Shown here one piece after another: positions 11,590-24,264 of a stretch of DNA of 64,000 bases. Numbering within the stretch: position 1 is the stretch's first letter; each line of letters opens with the position of its first letter. The DNA comes from Ceriagrion tenellum (lineage: Eukaryota; Arthropoda; Insecta; Odonata; Coenagrionidae). The notes below the pieces were generated by a model that was not told the DNA's origin, did no database searches, and was given only the letters and a program-made list of their open reading frames with translations. A program made the position numbers and the translations under genes. The stretch is from contig CAUJGU010000404.1 in the NCBI GenBank assembly GCA_963169105.1, positions 56,850-120,849 on the forward strand, given 5' to 3'.

Positions 11590-12750
11590 ATTGAATGAAT
11601 GGTCATCACTTTTGATTCAATTCCCATTTTTTTTTAATTTAAATAAAATACAAAGAACAATAAATTTGTCAAATTATAAGAAGTCAAACTTTGAATAATT
11701 TCAAAGCTGCCAAAAACAGTCCGCCATCCTGAGAGAGAGTTCATAAACGTACAAGCCTGCACGCTCGTACCGTCGAACGCGATCCGCATCAACCGGCTGT
11801 TCATCAACTAAAAATATTCCACCTTTTGCAATCGCCTGTGTTTTGGGCGAAATTGTCGGATGGATCAAGGCGAAATCAGATATTTATATTTTCTTGGTGG
11901 AAGAATTTAAAAAAATTGATGAAAGTTTTACTCTCCAGAAATACGTGGCGGCAAGGAAACATTTTAAGTGCTCAAGCAAATGATTATCTAATGCCTATAT
12001 TTCTTGACACTTATTATGTGACCTATGAGTCATAATCCCTTAATTTTCAAGTCTTCATACAATGTTATTGTATTTCCCACATTTTCCATATTATCGCTGT
12101 TATATACAAAAGCAAAACACGTAAGGAATACGAGGACTCTGCAACTGTCGATTTCAAATTAATGAGAGAAGTCTATTTACGCTTTTAAAAGCATGAATTT
12201 TGCCAGAGCATAATGTTAATACAAAGCGATACTCTTTAATTATAAATGTGAACGATAAAGTAGAGTAATGTATTAGGCGTTAAAAGTGAGAATTTCCCGG
12301 CTGCTTATGATAAGAGGTATCGATGATATAACTTTTCTATTTATTTCCAGTACATGACTCCAGAGTTATTGCTTCAATGTACTGGGCCCTTTTTATCGCT
12401 GGATTAATTTTTTTTGCGTTAATTGACTTTCAGAGCACCAATCTTATCCAAAATTCTATCACCTATAACTTCCTCTTCTTATTGGAACAAAAAACGTATT
12501 TTACAGACTTCATCGTTGTAAATCATGCTTGAAATACCAGTTTAAGCATTTATGGAAGGATGTTTACTTTTTATCTTTCGTGAGGTTTGACTATTCAACT
12601 CATATAAATCAAGAGATGACATTTTAAGACATCGTGAAAGGCATCAAATAACGTAAGAGCATTAAGTTAGGATGACACGTACATCGAAAAAATCTTTACA
12701 ACATTACAAGTTTGAATTTTTTACAGCAAATTTATGTCGAGTAGCATAGT
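11590..12750. other. Intergenic AT-rich sequence
   Basis: No coding region, RNA gene or clear transposon recognised. Confidence 0.5.
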
Positions 12751-12754
12751 AGCA

Positions 12755-12960
12755 GCGCTACCCAACGTGTTCCCGTTTTTCAACGTTAAGAAACACGTTG
12801 TTGGGTTATAAAGGTTGTAATGGAACACCGTGTTCTTGGCTGGAAGATTGCGTGACAAAGCACCACTTGAAGTGTTCCCTTTTTTCCACGTGAGCCCCTC
12901 GTTCTTCCATATTTTCATCACGATGATCACCTGGCACCATTAAGAAACAAATGTTCCCTT
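12755..12960. repeat. Cluster of GTGTTC/AACAC inverted motifs
   Basis: A long imperfect hairpin (CCCAACGTGTT ... AACACGTTGTTGGG, 12,758-12,809) is followed by GAACACcGTGTTC, by CACTTGAAGTGTTCCC and by TGTTCCC. The same core recurs five times within 200 bp. It is probably a small foldback element. Confidence 0.45.
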
Positions 12961-12964
12961 TGAG

Positions 12965-14355
12965 CCGATTTTTATTGTTAAGTTGCCAAGGGTAAATGCC
13001 TGCGCTACTTCAAAAGCACCGTATTTCTGTATCAACAGACTTGTGAATTCACACATCAATTCAAAATGGAAGTAGGGATTTCTGGCATGCAGTAAAATTT
13101 GTCACTTTTTCAACCCTCCTTCTTGTACAACGAAGAGCATACCATAATACAATTGTCATTTTTCCTTCAAAAATATGATAAATTGTTATCTCAAATATAA
13201 AAAAATGTTAAATTACCCTAAAACATTAAATTGTCGCTCGACCTCAGCTGTTTGCTAGATTTAGGAATGAATATGATGATATATAATTGAAAAATGATTT
13301 CGAAGAATGAATAAGAATGGTGTTCTTTGGTAATATTGCAAAATTAGTAATGTATCTGGATGAGGTGCAAGATATATAAAAATGAATTAAACTTGGAATT
13401 TTTATTGACCGTCGTCTTTTAAGGCAAATTGATATTTTTATGATAAATTTTCATTAGCCACTGTCACTTTGAGATACTTTACAGGGTAAGTTGCATTAAT
13501 CATAATTAACTACGTAAGCAGTACCCTGAACCTACTTTTGAAAATGATGTGAAATCGATTTTCTTTTGATTGTGCCGCGGTAATTCTTCAATATTCTTCT
13601 TTCCGGATGAAATTTAATGCTGATTCCTCCATAAATGCATCTGTTTGAAATGTTTTACGTATGTTTGAAAAAAATGACATTTGGTGGTCATGGCAAATAA
13701 TACTAAGGAACGGAGCTATTTTTTTATTATGTAAAGTTTACTTTTTCATAATTTGGCCCCAATTTAGTTTCACTATGCGCATAAAATCGCCAAATGACAA
13801 ACATTTGTTGGGTGGCAAAGTACTATCCGTGGCATGAAATTCAATATAGGTCAAACACCACCGAGTAGAGTGTTAGACGGCTTTCATAATGGAGTGGAAT
13901 TTTTTTTTCTGGTGAAATCCGGTGCATATTTCAAGCTGCATAAATTATAAATACAATAAAAAAATCTGCACATTTTTTGGAATGACGTTCGCATAGAGTT
14001 ATATGAGAAAGCATGTCTTAGTTTAACTCTACCTCACTCTGTTTTATTCTTTTAAGGAAAACTTTTCGCGCGATACATCTTGAGATATCCACTGATAAGT
14101 ATATACTGCAGCTAATAGTATATCAAAGTCAGTCGCCAATCAGAAAGTGTCATAAATAAGGTAATCGGATGATAAATTTCTCTTGTGGATTTTATCAGAT
14201 TCCGGCAATAATCTGTATAGGCAATAATCTCTTGCTGCGTTATCTGAGTGACAGCTGACTTAAAAAGCAAAAATAAATAAATCCGATAACATGCCAAACT
14301 GGGTCGCACGTCGTTCGTGTGATTTAAAAAGAGAATTTTACTCCGTTGGAAACTG
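12965..14355. other. Intergenic AT-rich sequence
   Basis: Low-complexity AT-rich sequence. I see no gene or recognisable element. Confidence 0.5.
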
Positions 14356-14361
14356 GCATTG

Positions 14362-14833
14362 TTAACCCTTTCGCGCCCGAACTTCGTGGAGGGAAATTCT
14401 TCCTCGTTACGAGTCTCTTAAAAATTTTCTTCACTCCCCTGTACGAAGCTTCCTCGCGTCGACGGAAGGCAGAGGTTCCCTCCCCAACCATTTTTGGACC
14501 CAACACAGCGGGTCGCCGATCCCTTTCCTCGGCCTCTGTCCCGGACCCTCGAAGGATTAAAAGACTCCTTCATAGCTGACTGAAATTGCAATGTTCAATA
14601 TAAACTAATATTTGTTGTTCGCATCGTTTTTTTACATTTAAAATTAATTTAATGTGTTTTTCTGAGCGTGCAGAAATTTAAAACGAAGTTCTAACGTTCA
14701 TTTTGACGGATATACTATATATTTCTAATCCAAATCGACTGATTTGGAGTAAAAATTTTCTCCTCAAAAAATCGTAAAAATATATTTCCCATCCTATTTC
14801 ATCCGGGCTTTGGACCGGCATAGGCGAAGTTAA
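14362..14833 (+). mobile_element. Possible piggyBac-type MITE
   Basis: The left end is TTAA followed by CCCTTTCGCGCCCGAA, like the TTAA target plus CCCTTT end of piggyBac elements. A TTAA also closes the right side (14,830-14,833) after a weakly similar GGCGAAG. The interior is non-coding and GC-rich on the left. The right terminal repeat is poor, so this is tentative. Confidence 0.25.
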
Positions 14834-14839
14834 AAATAT

Positions 14840-15255
14840 TTTTTTTTGCTTTTTTATGCTTTATTATTTTTTTATATTTTTATGATCTTTTTTAGTTCAA
14901 AAGTCTTCACTTATTAAAAGTTTTTCCGAGTGTGATAAATTTTAAAACATGGAGCCACGCACAATCCCACGTCGCACTCCATGCACATATAACGAGACTC
15001 GCATCTTTTACCGTGCTTGCTACACAATACATCTTTTCCGAAGCAATAACTTGGATAAAGGATGCTTAGGAACTATGGCAGGAAAATGTCTTTCACTTAA
15101 TTTGTTTGGAAATTACCTGGTGGTAGTAGTACTATTGGTCGTTATTGGCATTTTTGGAGAAGTGCCAGTGCTGTTTTTTACCATGTTTCTGAGCAGATAG
15201 CAAATGGGTGTGTTTATGCATAGATTATTAAAAAATGAAACTCCTTATTACATTT
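14840..15255. other. AT-rich sequence without a supported gene
   Basis: An open frame here (14,949-15,200) ends in a hydrophobic run but has no recognisable relatives and lies against a LINE remnant. Confidence 0.4.
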
Positions 15256-15259
15256 ATCA

Positions 15260-15720
15260 TCCATATAAAGATAATTTGGTAAAAATACAAAAAACACCAG
15301 AAATAATAACAAATTAACAGTACCCTGCCACAGAAAGTCTATGCATTATAACTCTTTTTATGTAAACTCATACATTTTATGGAATTCTATCCCACAAACA
15401 ATGAAAAATATTAAGTCAACAGAAATATTTAAAAAATGCTTGCTGTCTTATTATCTCAGTGATACTTAATATTTTGTTAAATATCTTGGATTAAATTCAT
15501 GAATATGCCACCTTTGTGATTGCTACAATGTGTTGAGTATAGAATTTTAATATTTGTTGTGGGCAAGTGCTGTGATTTGATAAGATTCTTGTAAATAGTG
15601 ACTTGTTTTCTATGTGATTGTTATTATTTTTTGCCTGAGTTGTATTTACTTCTGCCTGCTCCAAAGGAATTCTTTTCTAGAGCCAAAAAATCTTATATTA
15701 TATTATATATATTATATATT
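15260..15720 (+). pseudogene. CR1/L2-like LINE 3' end
   Basis: One frame (about 15,286-15,471) reads NTRNNNKLTVPCHRKSMH, SYILWNSIPQTMKNI and FKKCLLSYYL. It matches the closing region of CR1/L2-type ORF2 proteins (TRS...vP, LWNSLP, FK..L...L). An AT tail (ATTATAT repeats) ends the fragment at about 15,720. Confidence 0.55.
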
Positions 15721-15730
15721 CAGACTAAAT

Positions 15731-16415
15731 CACAGTGCACAGTGGTTCCAATCGCTCATTGAGCTGGACAAAAAGTCATTTGTGTGACAGTCGAAAACAG
15801 TGACTCCATGTGTAATTAATTATATCTTCAACTAATTACTTAATCATAATTTATACCTTTAGCAAGCATCTATGATGTCATAACAATGTTGCATTAGGCT
15901 AAAGTTTTGAGTCAAGATCGCGGACCCTCAGCCCAGATCTAGACTGTGTCTGATCCATTACTATTTACAAGTCCCTGCAAAAACTTTGAAAAGGAAGGAA
16001 CTATGAATTCGGACAGGATATTTTAGTGAATGGTTTGTGGCATTATATTTGCGTGACATTTGTTCCAATAGGAGCACTTTTGAGTCCAATGTTTATGACA
16101 TTATTCCCTCTGTCTTAGAATCTCACCTTTTCTCTCCCTTCAGATATTTAAATTGACTTTCAAAAAAAAGTCCTTGGATAGATTTACAAAGCCTTCAGTT
16201 TTATGTAGGCATGTCTCTATCGCTATGAATATTTCCTACAGTTGTTGCGCATGTTTTTGCCAATTTCCAATAATTCCCTTTTTGTCCCATTAACTTTGCC
16301 AACTAGCGCCATCCATTAGTAGAAGATATGACTTCATTAGGAGTGACTGTTTCCCCGTATGTCACAAAAATGACTTTTGTCCTCCCAGATTAGCGATTGG
16401 AACTGCTTTGCAGTG
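15731..16415. mobile_element. Non-autonomous TIR element (MITE), 685 bp
   Basis: The ends form inverted repeats of about 90 bp with roughly four-fifths identity. The left end begins CACAGTGCACAGTGGTTCC and the right end, read inward, CACTGCAAAGCAGTTCC. Both then share CAATCGCT, GGACAAAA, GTCATTT, TGTGACA and CAGTGACTCC/CAGTCACTCC. There is no coding capacity. A clear target-site duplication is not visible, so the superfamily (hAT or CACTA-like) is open. Confidence 0.7.
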
Positions 16416-16419
16416 GTCT

Positions 16420-16905
16420 CTTATGTCATTCTGTACAAGTTGTCTTATGCTCTGCAATGATCAAAAGGTTTTCTCTCTGTTTCCGTGACAGGTTTCTCAG
16501 CCGCTTCATAGCGCTACTGAATGACGGTGGCCTCGGTTGTAATTCGTGTGGCAATAAAATTGATGGCATTAACGTCGTGTTGCAAGTTTACAACTACTGT
16601 GGAAGACCACAACTTATGGGTAAGTGTCGAAGGGTAGATGGAGGCAACCGAACAGTCATTCTGGAACCAAAGGAATGGACGATGCATATCTATTCCCTCA
16701 TTAAAACAAAGAATTTGACTGGAAATAGGCGAACTGGGAAATATGTGGAGATAGTTCATTCTGAAAATTACCATGGTGGTTAGTGTATACTCCTGTCGAA
16801 AAAAAAACTTACCACCTCAGAGCATAAACATTTCCAATTCTCGAGTTGACGTCGATGTGACAACGCCGAACCACGCTTCCTTGCTCGGGAATACAATAAA
16901 CGCAT
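16420..16905. other. Sequence of unknown nature with an unsupported ORF
   Basis: An open frame at 16,397-16,783 (128 codons) crosses the MITE end and has no motif I recognise. It is probably accidental. Confidence 0.4.
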
Positions 16906-16909
16906 TGGT

Positions 16910-18160
16910 TGGAAAAGAAGCATTCTTTGGAAAGTATTTGACGAGAGGGAGCATCCCTTGGTGATAATATTTGACCTGCAAGGGATTATTTCTTGGTTGG
17001 GGTAAGGGTGGGTTGGATCTGTTGTGTCGGTCCTATCCCTTTACTGTCGGGGTTGGGAGGCATGGAGAGAAAGGTGGGTCAGAAGACAAAGTCGCAAAAT
17101 TGTCCTTGTTTTTTGAAGCTGCAGGACGTGAAAGACAGAACTCAAAGATCCATTTCATGTTCTCATTGGTGCACAGGAAACCTTCTCTGAAATTGATGGG
17201 TCGTCCTCATATTAGGCCGCAGAAAGTCTACATATTACCGTCACGATAAACGGTTGAATCCGGTCAAATCGAATGTAAAAATCATATTTTATGTTTATAT
17301 TTCTGGTAACAAGAAGTCGTTTTCTAGCATACGATAGAGTTTCCATTTTTCTAGGCGTTTATTGCAGATTGTTGTCGCTCAGCGGGTTTGAATTGTGTTC
17401 AATTGGATGCATAATTATTCCAAAACACTTTAATCTTTGATTTGAGTTTAGTATTTTATATGACACATCGTTGACGTCTGAGACGATACAAACATGTTAA
17501 CCACACTGTGGCCATCAAATACATTCTTTGACAGTATATCTTTGTCGTACTGGACAAAGCTTTTGTAAACTGGGATCATCCTGGGAAACACCCCTCGGCG
17601 AAAACGTTTGACCTGTGAGGGATTATTTCTGGGGTGGAGTGAGGGTGGGTTGGGTCTATTGTGTTGGTCTTTTGGTCCTATCCCGTCGGGTTGGGGAGGC
17701 ATAAGGAGAGAAAGGTCGGTCGGGAGACGGAGTCGCAAAATCGTCCTTGTTTTCAGAGTATACAGGAATAAAAGACAGAACTGAGGTACCCATTTTATGT
17801 CTTCATTGAAATCTTCGCTAAAATTGATGGATCTTCCTCGTATTAGGGCTCAAAAAGTCGATTGTAGTCGCGATAAGAGATTGAATCGAGTCAATTCGAA
17901 CGTAGAACGTCATTTTTTACGATTACATTTCTGATAGCAAGGTGTCGTTGATTAACAAACGATAGAGGTTCCATTATGTAGGCATTAATTGCAGACTTTC
18001 ATCGCTCGGAGGGTTTGAATTGTTTATTAGATACATAATAATTCTATTACACTTAAAGAGTTTTGACTTGAGTTTAATGTTCTATACGTCAAATAGTTGA
18101 CGTCTGAGACGATAAAAACATGTTAACCACATAAATCATTTGACGGTATTTCAAAGTTAG
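16910..18160. repeat. Tandem repeat, about 630-bp unit, two copies
   Basis: Unit 1 (16,910-17,520) and unit 2 (17,530-18,150) align throughout. Shared landmarks are TTGACCTG (16,971; 17,608), GAGAGAAAGG, GTCGCAAAAT, GACAGAACT and GACGTCTGAGACGAT near the unit ends. A partial third start follows 18,130. It is diverged, with no coding signal. Confidence 0.8.
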
Positions 18161-18339
18161 TGTACATTGCCTCCGTATTTTATGAAGTTTACCACGGCCC
18201 CTTAAGATAACCATAGTTTTTGGTAATGTTTACCTGCTCCTCAGACATTTATCATATCGCGATATATTCCAAACATATTATATTACGCCAAGCTGATATT
18301 TAATAATGTGGATGATTTTGTAAGACTCAGTAAGACTCA

Positions 18340-19040
18340 GGTAAGATTTTTGTGAAAGATGGATGGATAGACGAGGAGATAAAGAGATGTGGGAATTCTG
18401 GATGGAAAGTGGTAGGTATAGCATGCGGAGCATATCAAGGAATGAGTGCCCGCCTTCTACGGAAGAGTAAATTACCGTGTACAAAAGTGCACTTCTCCCC
18501 ACTTTGTTGTATGGTAGTGAAACATGGGTTTGTCAGGATGGTAATAAGAGTAAACTACATGGCGTGGGTATGAGTTATCTGAGGAGTGTATGCGGCAAAA
18601 GTAGGATTGTATAGGGTCGGGAATGAGTGGGTAATAAAATGAATTTGGATTTGAAGCTCCCGTAATGGACATATATATGAAAGGAGTGTGCTTCGTTGGT
18701 TTGGCCATGTTGAGAGAATAGATGAGAGTCGGATAACGAAACAGATATATGAGAGTGGAATGAATGGTGCAAGAGGTAGGGATAGGCCGAGAAAGTTGTG
18801 GTTGAAAGTGGTTGAGGAAATTCTTAGGAGGAGGAATACTAGGAGTCGTTAAAACAGGATGGCATATATAACACAGTGTATGGGAGTAAATTAGGCAAAG
18901 GAGGTTTGCAAGGGTAGGTCAGTATGGAGGAAATAATTGAAGTAGAGTAAGGTGTACAATTATGTATTAATGAGTGACACATTTTCACTGTGCCTACTCC
19001 GAAAGGGAACGGCATGATGGGTATGTATGTATGTATATTT
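18340..19040 (+). pseudogene. RTE/jockey-like LINE 3' end with GTAT tail
   Basis: Broken frames read LLYGSETWVCQDGNKSKL, YLRSVCGKSR, LRWFGHVERIDESRITKQ and GRDRPRKLWLKVVEEIL. This is the characteristic carboxy end of endonuclease/reverse-transcriptase LINEs (TW.., LRW.GHV.R, GRPR..W). It closes with a GTAT microsatellite at about 19,019-19,038, the usual 3' tail. It is 5'-truncated, with frameshifts. Confidence 0.72.
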
Positions 19041-20990
19041 CATTCAAACTTGACTATAAATTACTTAATAAGAGAGATTAAGATCGGAGAAAGTTTCATT
19101 GACTTAGATTTGTGAATAGATTTATTTGGGTGTTCGCCAAGAGTAGATGAATATACAGTAGCAGCTCGATAGTACAAAGTACGATAATACTTATTTTTGA
19201 TTTTACGAAGCAAAACAGTTGGTCCCGATGAAAAGCCTTTGATAAATACATCGCTATTGGAAAATACGAATTTTCGAAATTACGATATTTTGGAAAATAC
19301 GAAATTTTGGAAAATATGAAATTTTCGAAAAAACGAACTTCGGACCCAGTCCCCACAGAAAAACTGAGTGCGTTTTTATAAACCTTGAAGGGAAATTGCG
19401 TCAAAAAACCTGTTTTTTGGCGACAAATACACCTAACAAATCAATATTGCCGAATATAATCAATTAATGTTATATAATGCATAAATTTAAGTGAATTTAT
19501 CTCTCTCAAGTGCCTGAGTCACACAGTTAAAATTTTAGTCGTGGATGATTTAGCGAGTAACGGGCAAAATGGTAGCTTGAGGCAAATTTTCCCTTCTTTT
19601 ATTTTTAACTGTTAGCTGCATTTCCATGATGTAAACAATTCTGTTTTGGTTATAACTTACGTGTTTCGCCGCCTACCAACTCACTTCCATCTGCCATTAG
19701 CGGCAATTTCAATTTATTAATCGCATGAACGATTAATGACGTTATTAAATGATGGGAAATAGGAATAGGATAGCAGTAACTAAATCAATGGCTTCAGTAT
19801 GAATTAACCAGCGTTTACTCCCGCCATTGTCCATATTATTCATGATACGATAAAAAAAAACAGTTTCCAAGACTTTATGAGGGTATAGCCGCCCCTTACG
19901 ATTGATATTATTTTGCATTTAAAATTATTTCTTTCTCATTTTGACACAGAAGACCCGATTGGGGGAGTGGTTCAACAATGCACCACTGTAATGTGCTAGC
20001 TGTGCCCGACATGCATAGCAATGCCTTAAAAATACCTTTTTCTGCGTTCAAAATCCGTATCTAAAAGAATTAGACACCCCTAACCACTGCAGAATTCAGT
20101 CCCCCAAGTTTGAAGACTGATATCTCAAAGATGGCTCTATAGATTTAAAAATGAAGTGCACGAAAACAAAGCTTGTTTATTTCTGCATTCAATGATTGAT
20201 ATAAAACGTTTTACTTTTTAAATTGATTTAAGTGTGAGATTAACAACAGAACTTTTGTGCCTTTTCATAGATATCGGAAGGATGTATTGAATTTACGGCT
20301 TCGTAAGAACAACACAGATCAAGATATCGGAATTTCCTTCAAAAATATTGTAGCATACATTTTTTTAACAATCATACAAAGTTTCATATTATTTTGTGCA
20401 TAATTAATTTATTAATTGATGAAATTGTATAACTGCATTATTTTTCGTACCACAAATCACTAAAAACCGCCTTTGGACCTATTAAAAGCTATCGAGTTCA
20501 TTATCATGAATCCACTCTTGAATGAAAATATTGATTTATCAATATCGGTTAACATTTTATTTGGAAAAAGAGGGCGCTTGACTGCCAGGAGCATGCCCGG
20601 AAGAGAAAGGGAGAGGTGCGCGCTGTTGCCCAGTCAGAGGGTAATCCGTAAGACGCGCGAGAAATTGCCTACTGCAAGCATTATCCGGCAGGGGGAAACT
20701 ACTTGCCCGTAGTAACATACTGTAATAAACGAAAATAATCACTGCACTCACCAAAGTATAACCAGAGACATATTTAAACAACTTCACATCAACTTTGTCA
20801 ACACATTTCTCGATTTTTGGATGAAATAAACAAATAGTGCTTAAAATCATCTTCAGCTCCATCTCCGAAAATTTGTCACAAAGAGGCATAGCGAAGGTAT
20901 GTTCCCACCCAGATCTAAAATGACACAGATGACCATTCTTAAAAATGACCCTTTTTTGCCACAATTTACTGAGTCCTAAAGACTCATTAA
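19040..20990. other. Intergenic sequence with short tandem repeats
   Basis: Three degenerate copies of GGAAAATACGAAATTTT lie at 19,258-19,335. 20,570-20,715 is an unexplained GC-rich patch. A possible pogo/Tigger-type terminal repeat starts at 19,156 (see findings). No gene seen. Confidence 0.45.
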
Positions 20991-20999
20991 ATTATAGAA

Positions 21000-23900
21000 A
21001 GAAGTACTGGAGGGACTGAGGGATGCCGATTGGTCTCAGTTCTCAATGAAAGGAAATATCCAACCGCACATCCTCGTGGTGTAGGATGGGCAACGCTTCA
21101 TTCGGCTAATGCGACTCTGGAGACCGAATAATCACCTGTATAAGTGGTTGTCCTCTACCAAGTGCCTACGGTCTTCTAGGAGGGCTGATGATCGGGTAGG
21201 ACCTTTGGAGGGGGAACCTCCCCTAAAAAGCGGATGAGCCAGTATTGGGCAACGATAGGAAAAAGGCAGCCTAAGAAACTACTCCATTAAAGACCCTTAT
21301 GGGTATCTTTGGATTAGCAGCCATGATGACTACGTATGTAAAGGAAGGAAAGATTGCTGATCATGGAATTCGGAAGCCAAGATCTTCCAGGATTAAGAGT
21401 CTCGAGGCTTCTCCGGACGTTATCCAACGACACCCTCACATAAAAGGAAATGGATGTAAAATTGGAACATGGAATATTAATACACTACTAAAACCTGAAA
21501 AACTAGAAGAGGTAAAACACTGTATGGCCAATTATAAACTAAATATTTTTGGACTATGTGAAACAAGATGGCTAGCGATGGTGATTTCAGATCAGAATAC
21601 TTCAGAGTTATCCAAAGTGGAAGTGATAGATCAGGAAAAAATGGTGTAGCCATTTTACTTAGAGGTAAATGGTCACACAATATTTTGAACACGTATCATG
21701 TAAGTGACAGAATACTCGTGATCAAATTAAAAGCAGTTCCAACTAACATTGTAATAATACAGGTATACTTTCCAACGACATAAGAGTAGAGATGATGAAA
21801 TAGAAGAAAGATATGAGTGTATGGAAAACTTCCTCGAGATGGTTGAATATAAAGAGAATGTTTTTCTTATGGGGGATTTTAATAAGTCAGTAGGAAGACA
21901 AGAAAACCAGAAACATGTTGGAAGATTTGGATTAGGAGACGTAAATCCGAGAGATAGTTAACTGTTGGGATTATGTTTACAACATGAGTTGGTAATAACT
22001 AACCCATGCTATGAGGTACACAAGAGGAGACGGTACACATGGAAAGCACCTGGAAATAAAAAGAAATGCATGATAGATCACATAAAAGTAAAGCAAAGAT
22101 TTAGAAACCAGATCGAATCTAGTCACTGCTACCCAGAAGCTAAGGCGGATAGCGATCACATACTCGTGATAGCAAACTGTGATATTAAATTTAAGAGGCA
22201 AAAAATGGTTAACCATAATAAATGGTGTTTACATAAACTGAAAGATGTTTACACTCTACAGGAGTTTCGAGAAACAGCTGCCAAAGTAGTGAATGAAAAT
22301 AATGGATGGGACGGTATCAAATCTGGCTTAATAACAGCTGCAGACAAGGTTCTAAAAGCAAGCAAACTGAAACTTAAAAAAATCTTGGATGACCCAAGAG
22401 ATCTTGGAGCTCATTGAAGAAAGAAATACGTTACGGTCCAAAAATTATAATAAATACAAGGCTGTCGAAAACAAGACAACAACAATGTGTAGGTCACAGA
22501 AAGACATATGGATGAACAAAACAAGCAGAGAAATCGAGAAACATTTAGTGGAGGGGAAACTTGACAAAGCCTACAGCAAAATAAAAACATTATAATGTAG
22601 ACCGAAACTAAGAGCAACCTAGTGAAAGTCGAACATGGGAAACCAGTATTTCGGTATAAGTAGGTGTGTGATAGATGGAAAGAATATATTGAAGACTTGT
22701 ATCATGGTAAGGAAGTTAAAGAAATAGATGAGTATATTGAGCAGCAAAATTCTATTAACGCTGATCGCAAAGGATCACCCATAACGAGAGCTGAGTTTAA
22801 CAATGCTCTGAATAAAAAAAAGCAAAATAAACCCACCGGTGTAGATAACATTGCAGCAGAACTACTGCAAAATAGTTGTGATATTATTAAGAGTTAACTT
22901 TACATGATTGTATCCAATTGCTATGAGGAAGGAAAGGTACCACATAATTCCACAAAAAGGAGAACCATTACACTTGCCAAGTAAGGCATGGCAAAGAATT
23001 GCACGTGTTACCGAACAATAACGCTTCTGTCTCATGATTGGTTATAGTAAGAGAGAGGATAAAAAAGACAATTGATGCGACATTAGATAGTGATCAGTAC
23101 GGCTTCAGACCAGGGAAAGGCAATCGAGAGGCAATTTTAGGTTTGCGATAAATCCTAGAGAGGAGGCTAGAAATAAACAGGAAAAGTTATATAGCTTTCG
23201 TTGATTTGGATAAGGCTTTTGACCATGTTGACTGGAGACTGCTGTTCCAAGCAATGTACAAAAGAGGGTTGGATTGAGGAGACAAAATATTGATTTTATA
23301 CCTCTACAAAAACCAAAGTACGGAAATAGAAATCAGTGGCACCTAAGAAGAAGGAAACATAAGAGGAGGTGTTAGACAAGGTTGTCCAATATCGCCTTAC
23401 TTTTTTACCTTATACATAGAAGAAGCAATGTCTGAAATGAAAAGAAAGACAAGAGGAATTAAAATAAATGGCAATCAAATTCATTGCATTCGATTTGCAG
23501 ACGACATAGCTCTAGTAGCTGTCTCAGAGAAGGAATAAAGTCGCATGCTCAAGATTCTAAATAACATTTTATTAAAACTGAAACTTAAAATAAACACAAA
23601 AAAACATAAATCATGGTGTTAGAAAGAAAGAGAAAAGGTAACGAATATGCGTATAGACGGAGTGAGACAGGAGGAAGTGACAGAGTTCTGCTACTTGGGA
23701 AGCATATAAGAGAATCATAACAACTGCTCCTCTGAGGTCGAAAAAAGAATACCGTTAGCCAAGAAAGTCTTTCATTTAAAGAAAAGTCTCCTATTAAATA
23801 ACAGCATTAGTATTGAGACTAGGAAGAGATTCCTGGAAAGCTTTGTATGGAGTGTGCCAACATATGGATGCGAGATATGGACATTAAGGAAGAGTGAAAT

Positions 23901-24260
23901 GACGAAACTTGAAGCTGCAGAAATGTGGTTTTGGAGGAAGATTACAAAAACTAGGTGAACCGACAGGAAAACTAATGAGCAAGTACTAAATGAAGTCCAT
24001 ACAGAAAGAGAACTATTGGAAACAATTGAAACAAGAAAAGCAAAGCTCAGCGGACACTTACTTAGGCACGACAACTTAATACATAATATTATGGAAGGAA
24101 AAATTCTAGGCAAAAGACAGAGAGGACGACCGAGAACTTCGTACCTTAAAGTATTGGCGATGGAAATGAGATGCACCTCGTACAATGAAATGACGAGGAA
24201 GGCTGAAAAAAAGAGATTTGTCGGAAGTCGTGGCTGCAACAAGAAGGATAACCTTTAGAG
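21000..24260 (+). mobile_element. RTE/CFDP2-like non-LTR retrotransposon, nearly full length, inactivated
   Basis: An APE-type endonuclease occupies 21,450-22,210: GTWNINTLL, LCETRW, GVAILLRGKW, MGDFN, a YTWKAP block and DSDH. The reverse transcriptase follows at 22,660-23,640: NKPTGVDNIAAELL, DQYGFRPGKG, FVDLDKAFD, RGGVRQGCPISP, and the catalytic FADDIALVA near 23,490. The C-terminal block at 24,010-24,250 reads LSGHLLRHD, RGRPRTSY. At least eight stops or frameshifts interrupt it (for example after 21,649, 21,783 and 22,897, and inside the RT), so it is dead. Domain order and length (about 3.2 kb) fit a nearly complete single-ORF element. The 5' end near 21,000 is estimated from similarity to 44,420. 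Confidence 0.85.
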
Positions 24261-24264
24261 GAGA

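Noticed and set aside
20557..20964. 135-codon minus-strand ORF
   Set aside because: No domain or splice support, and it spans an abrupt GC-rich patch.
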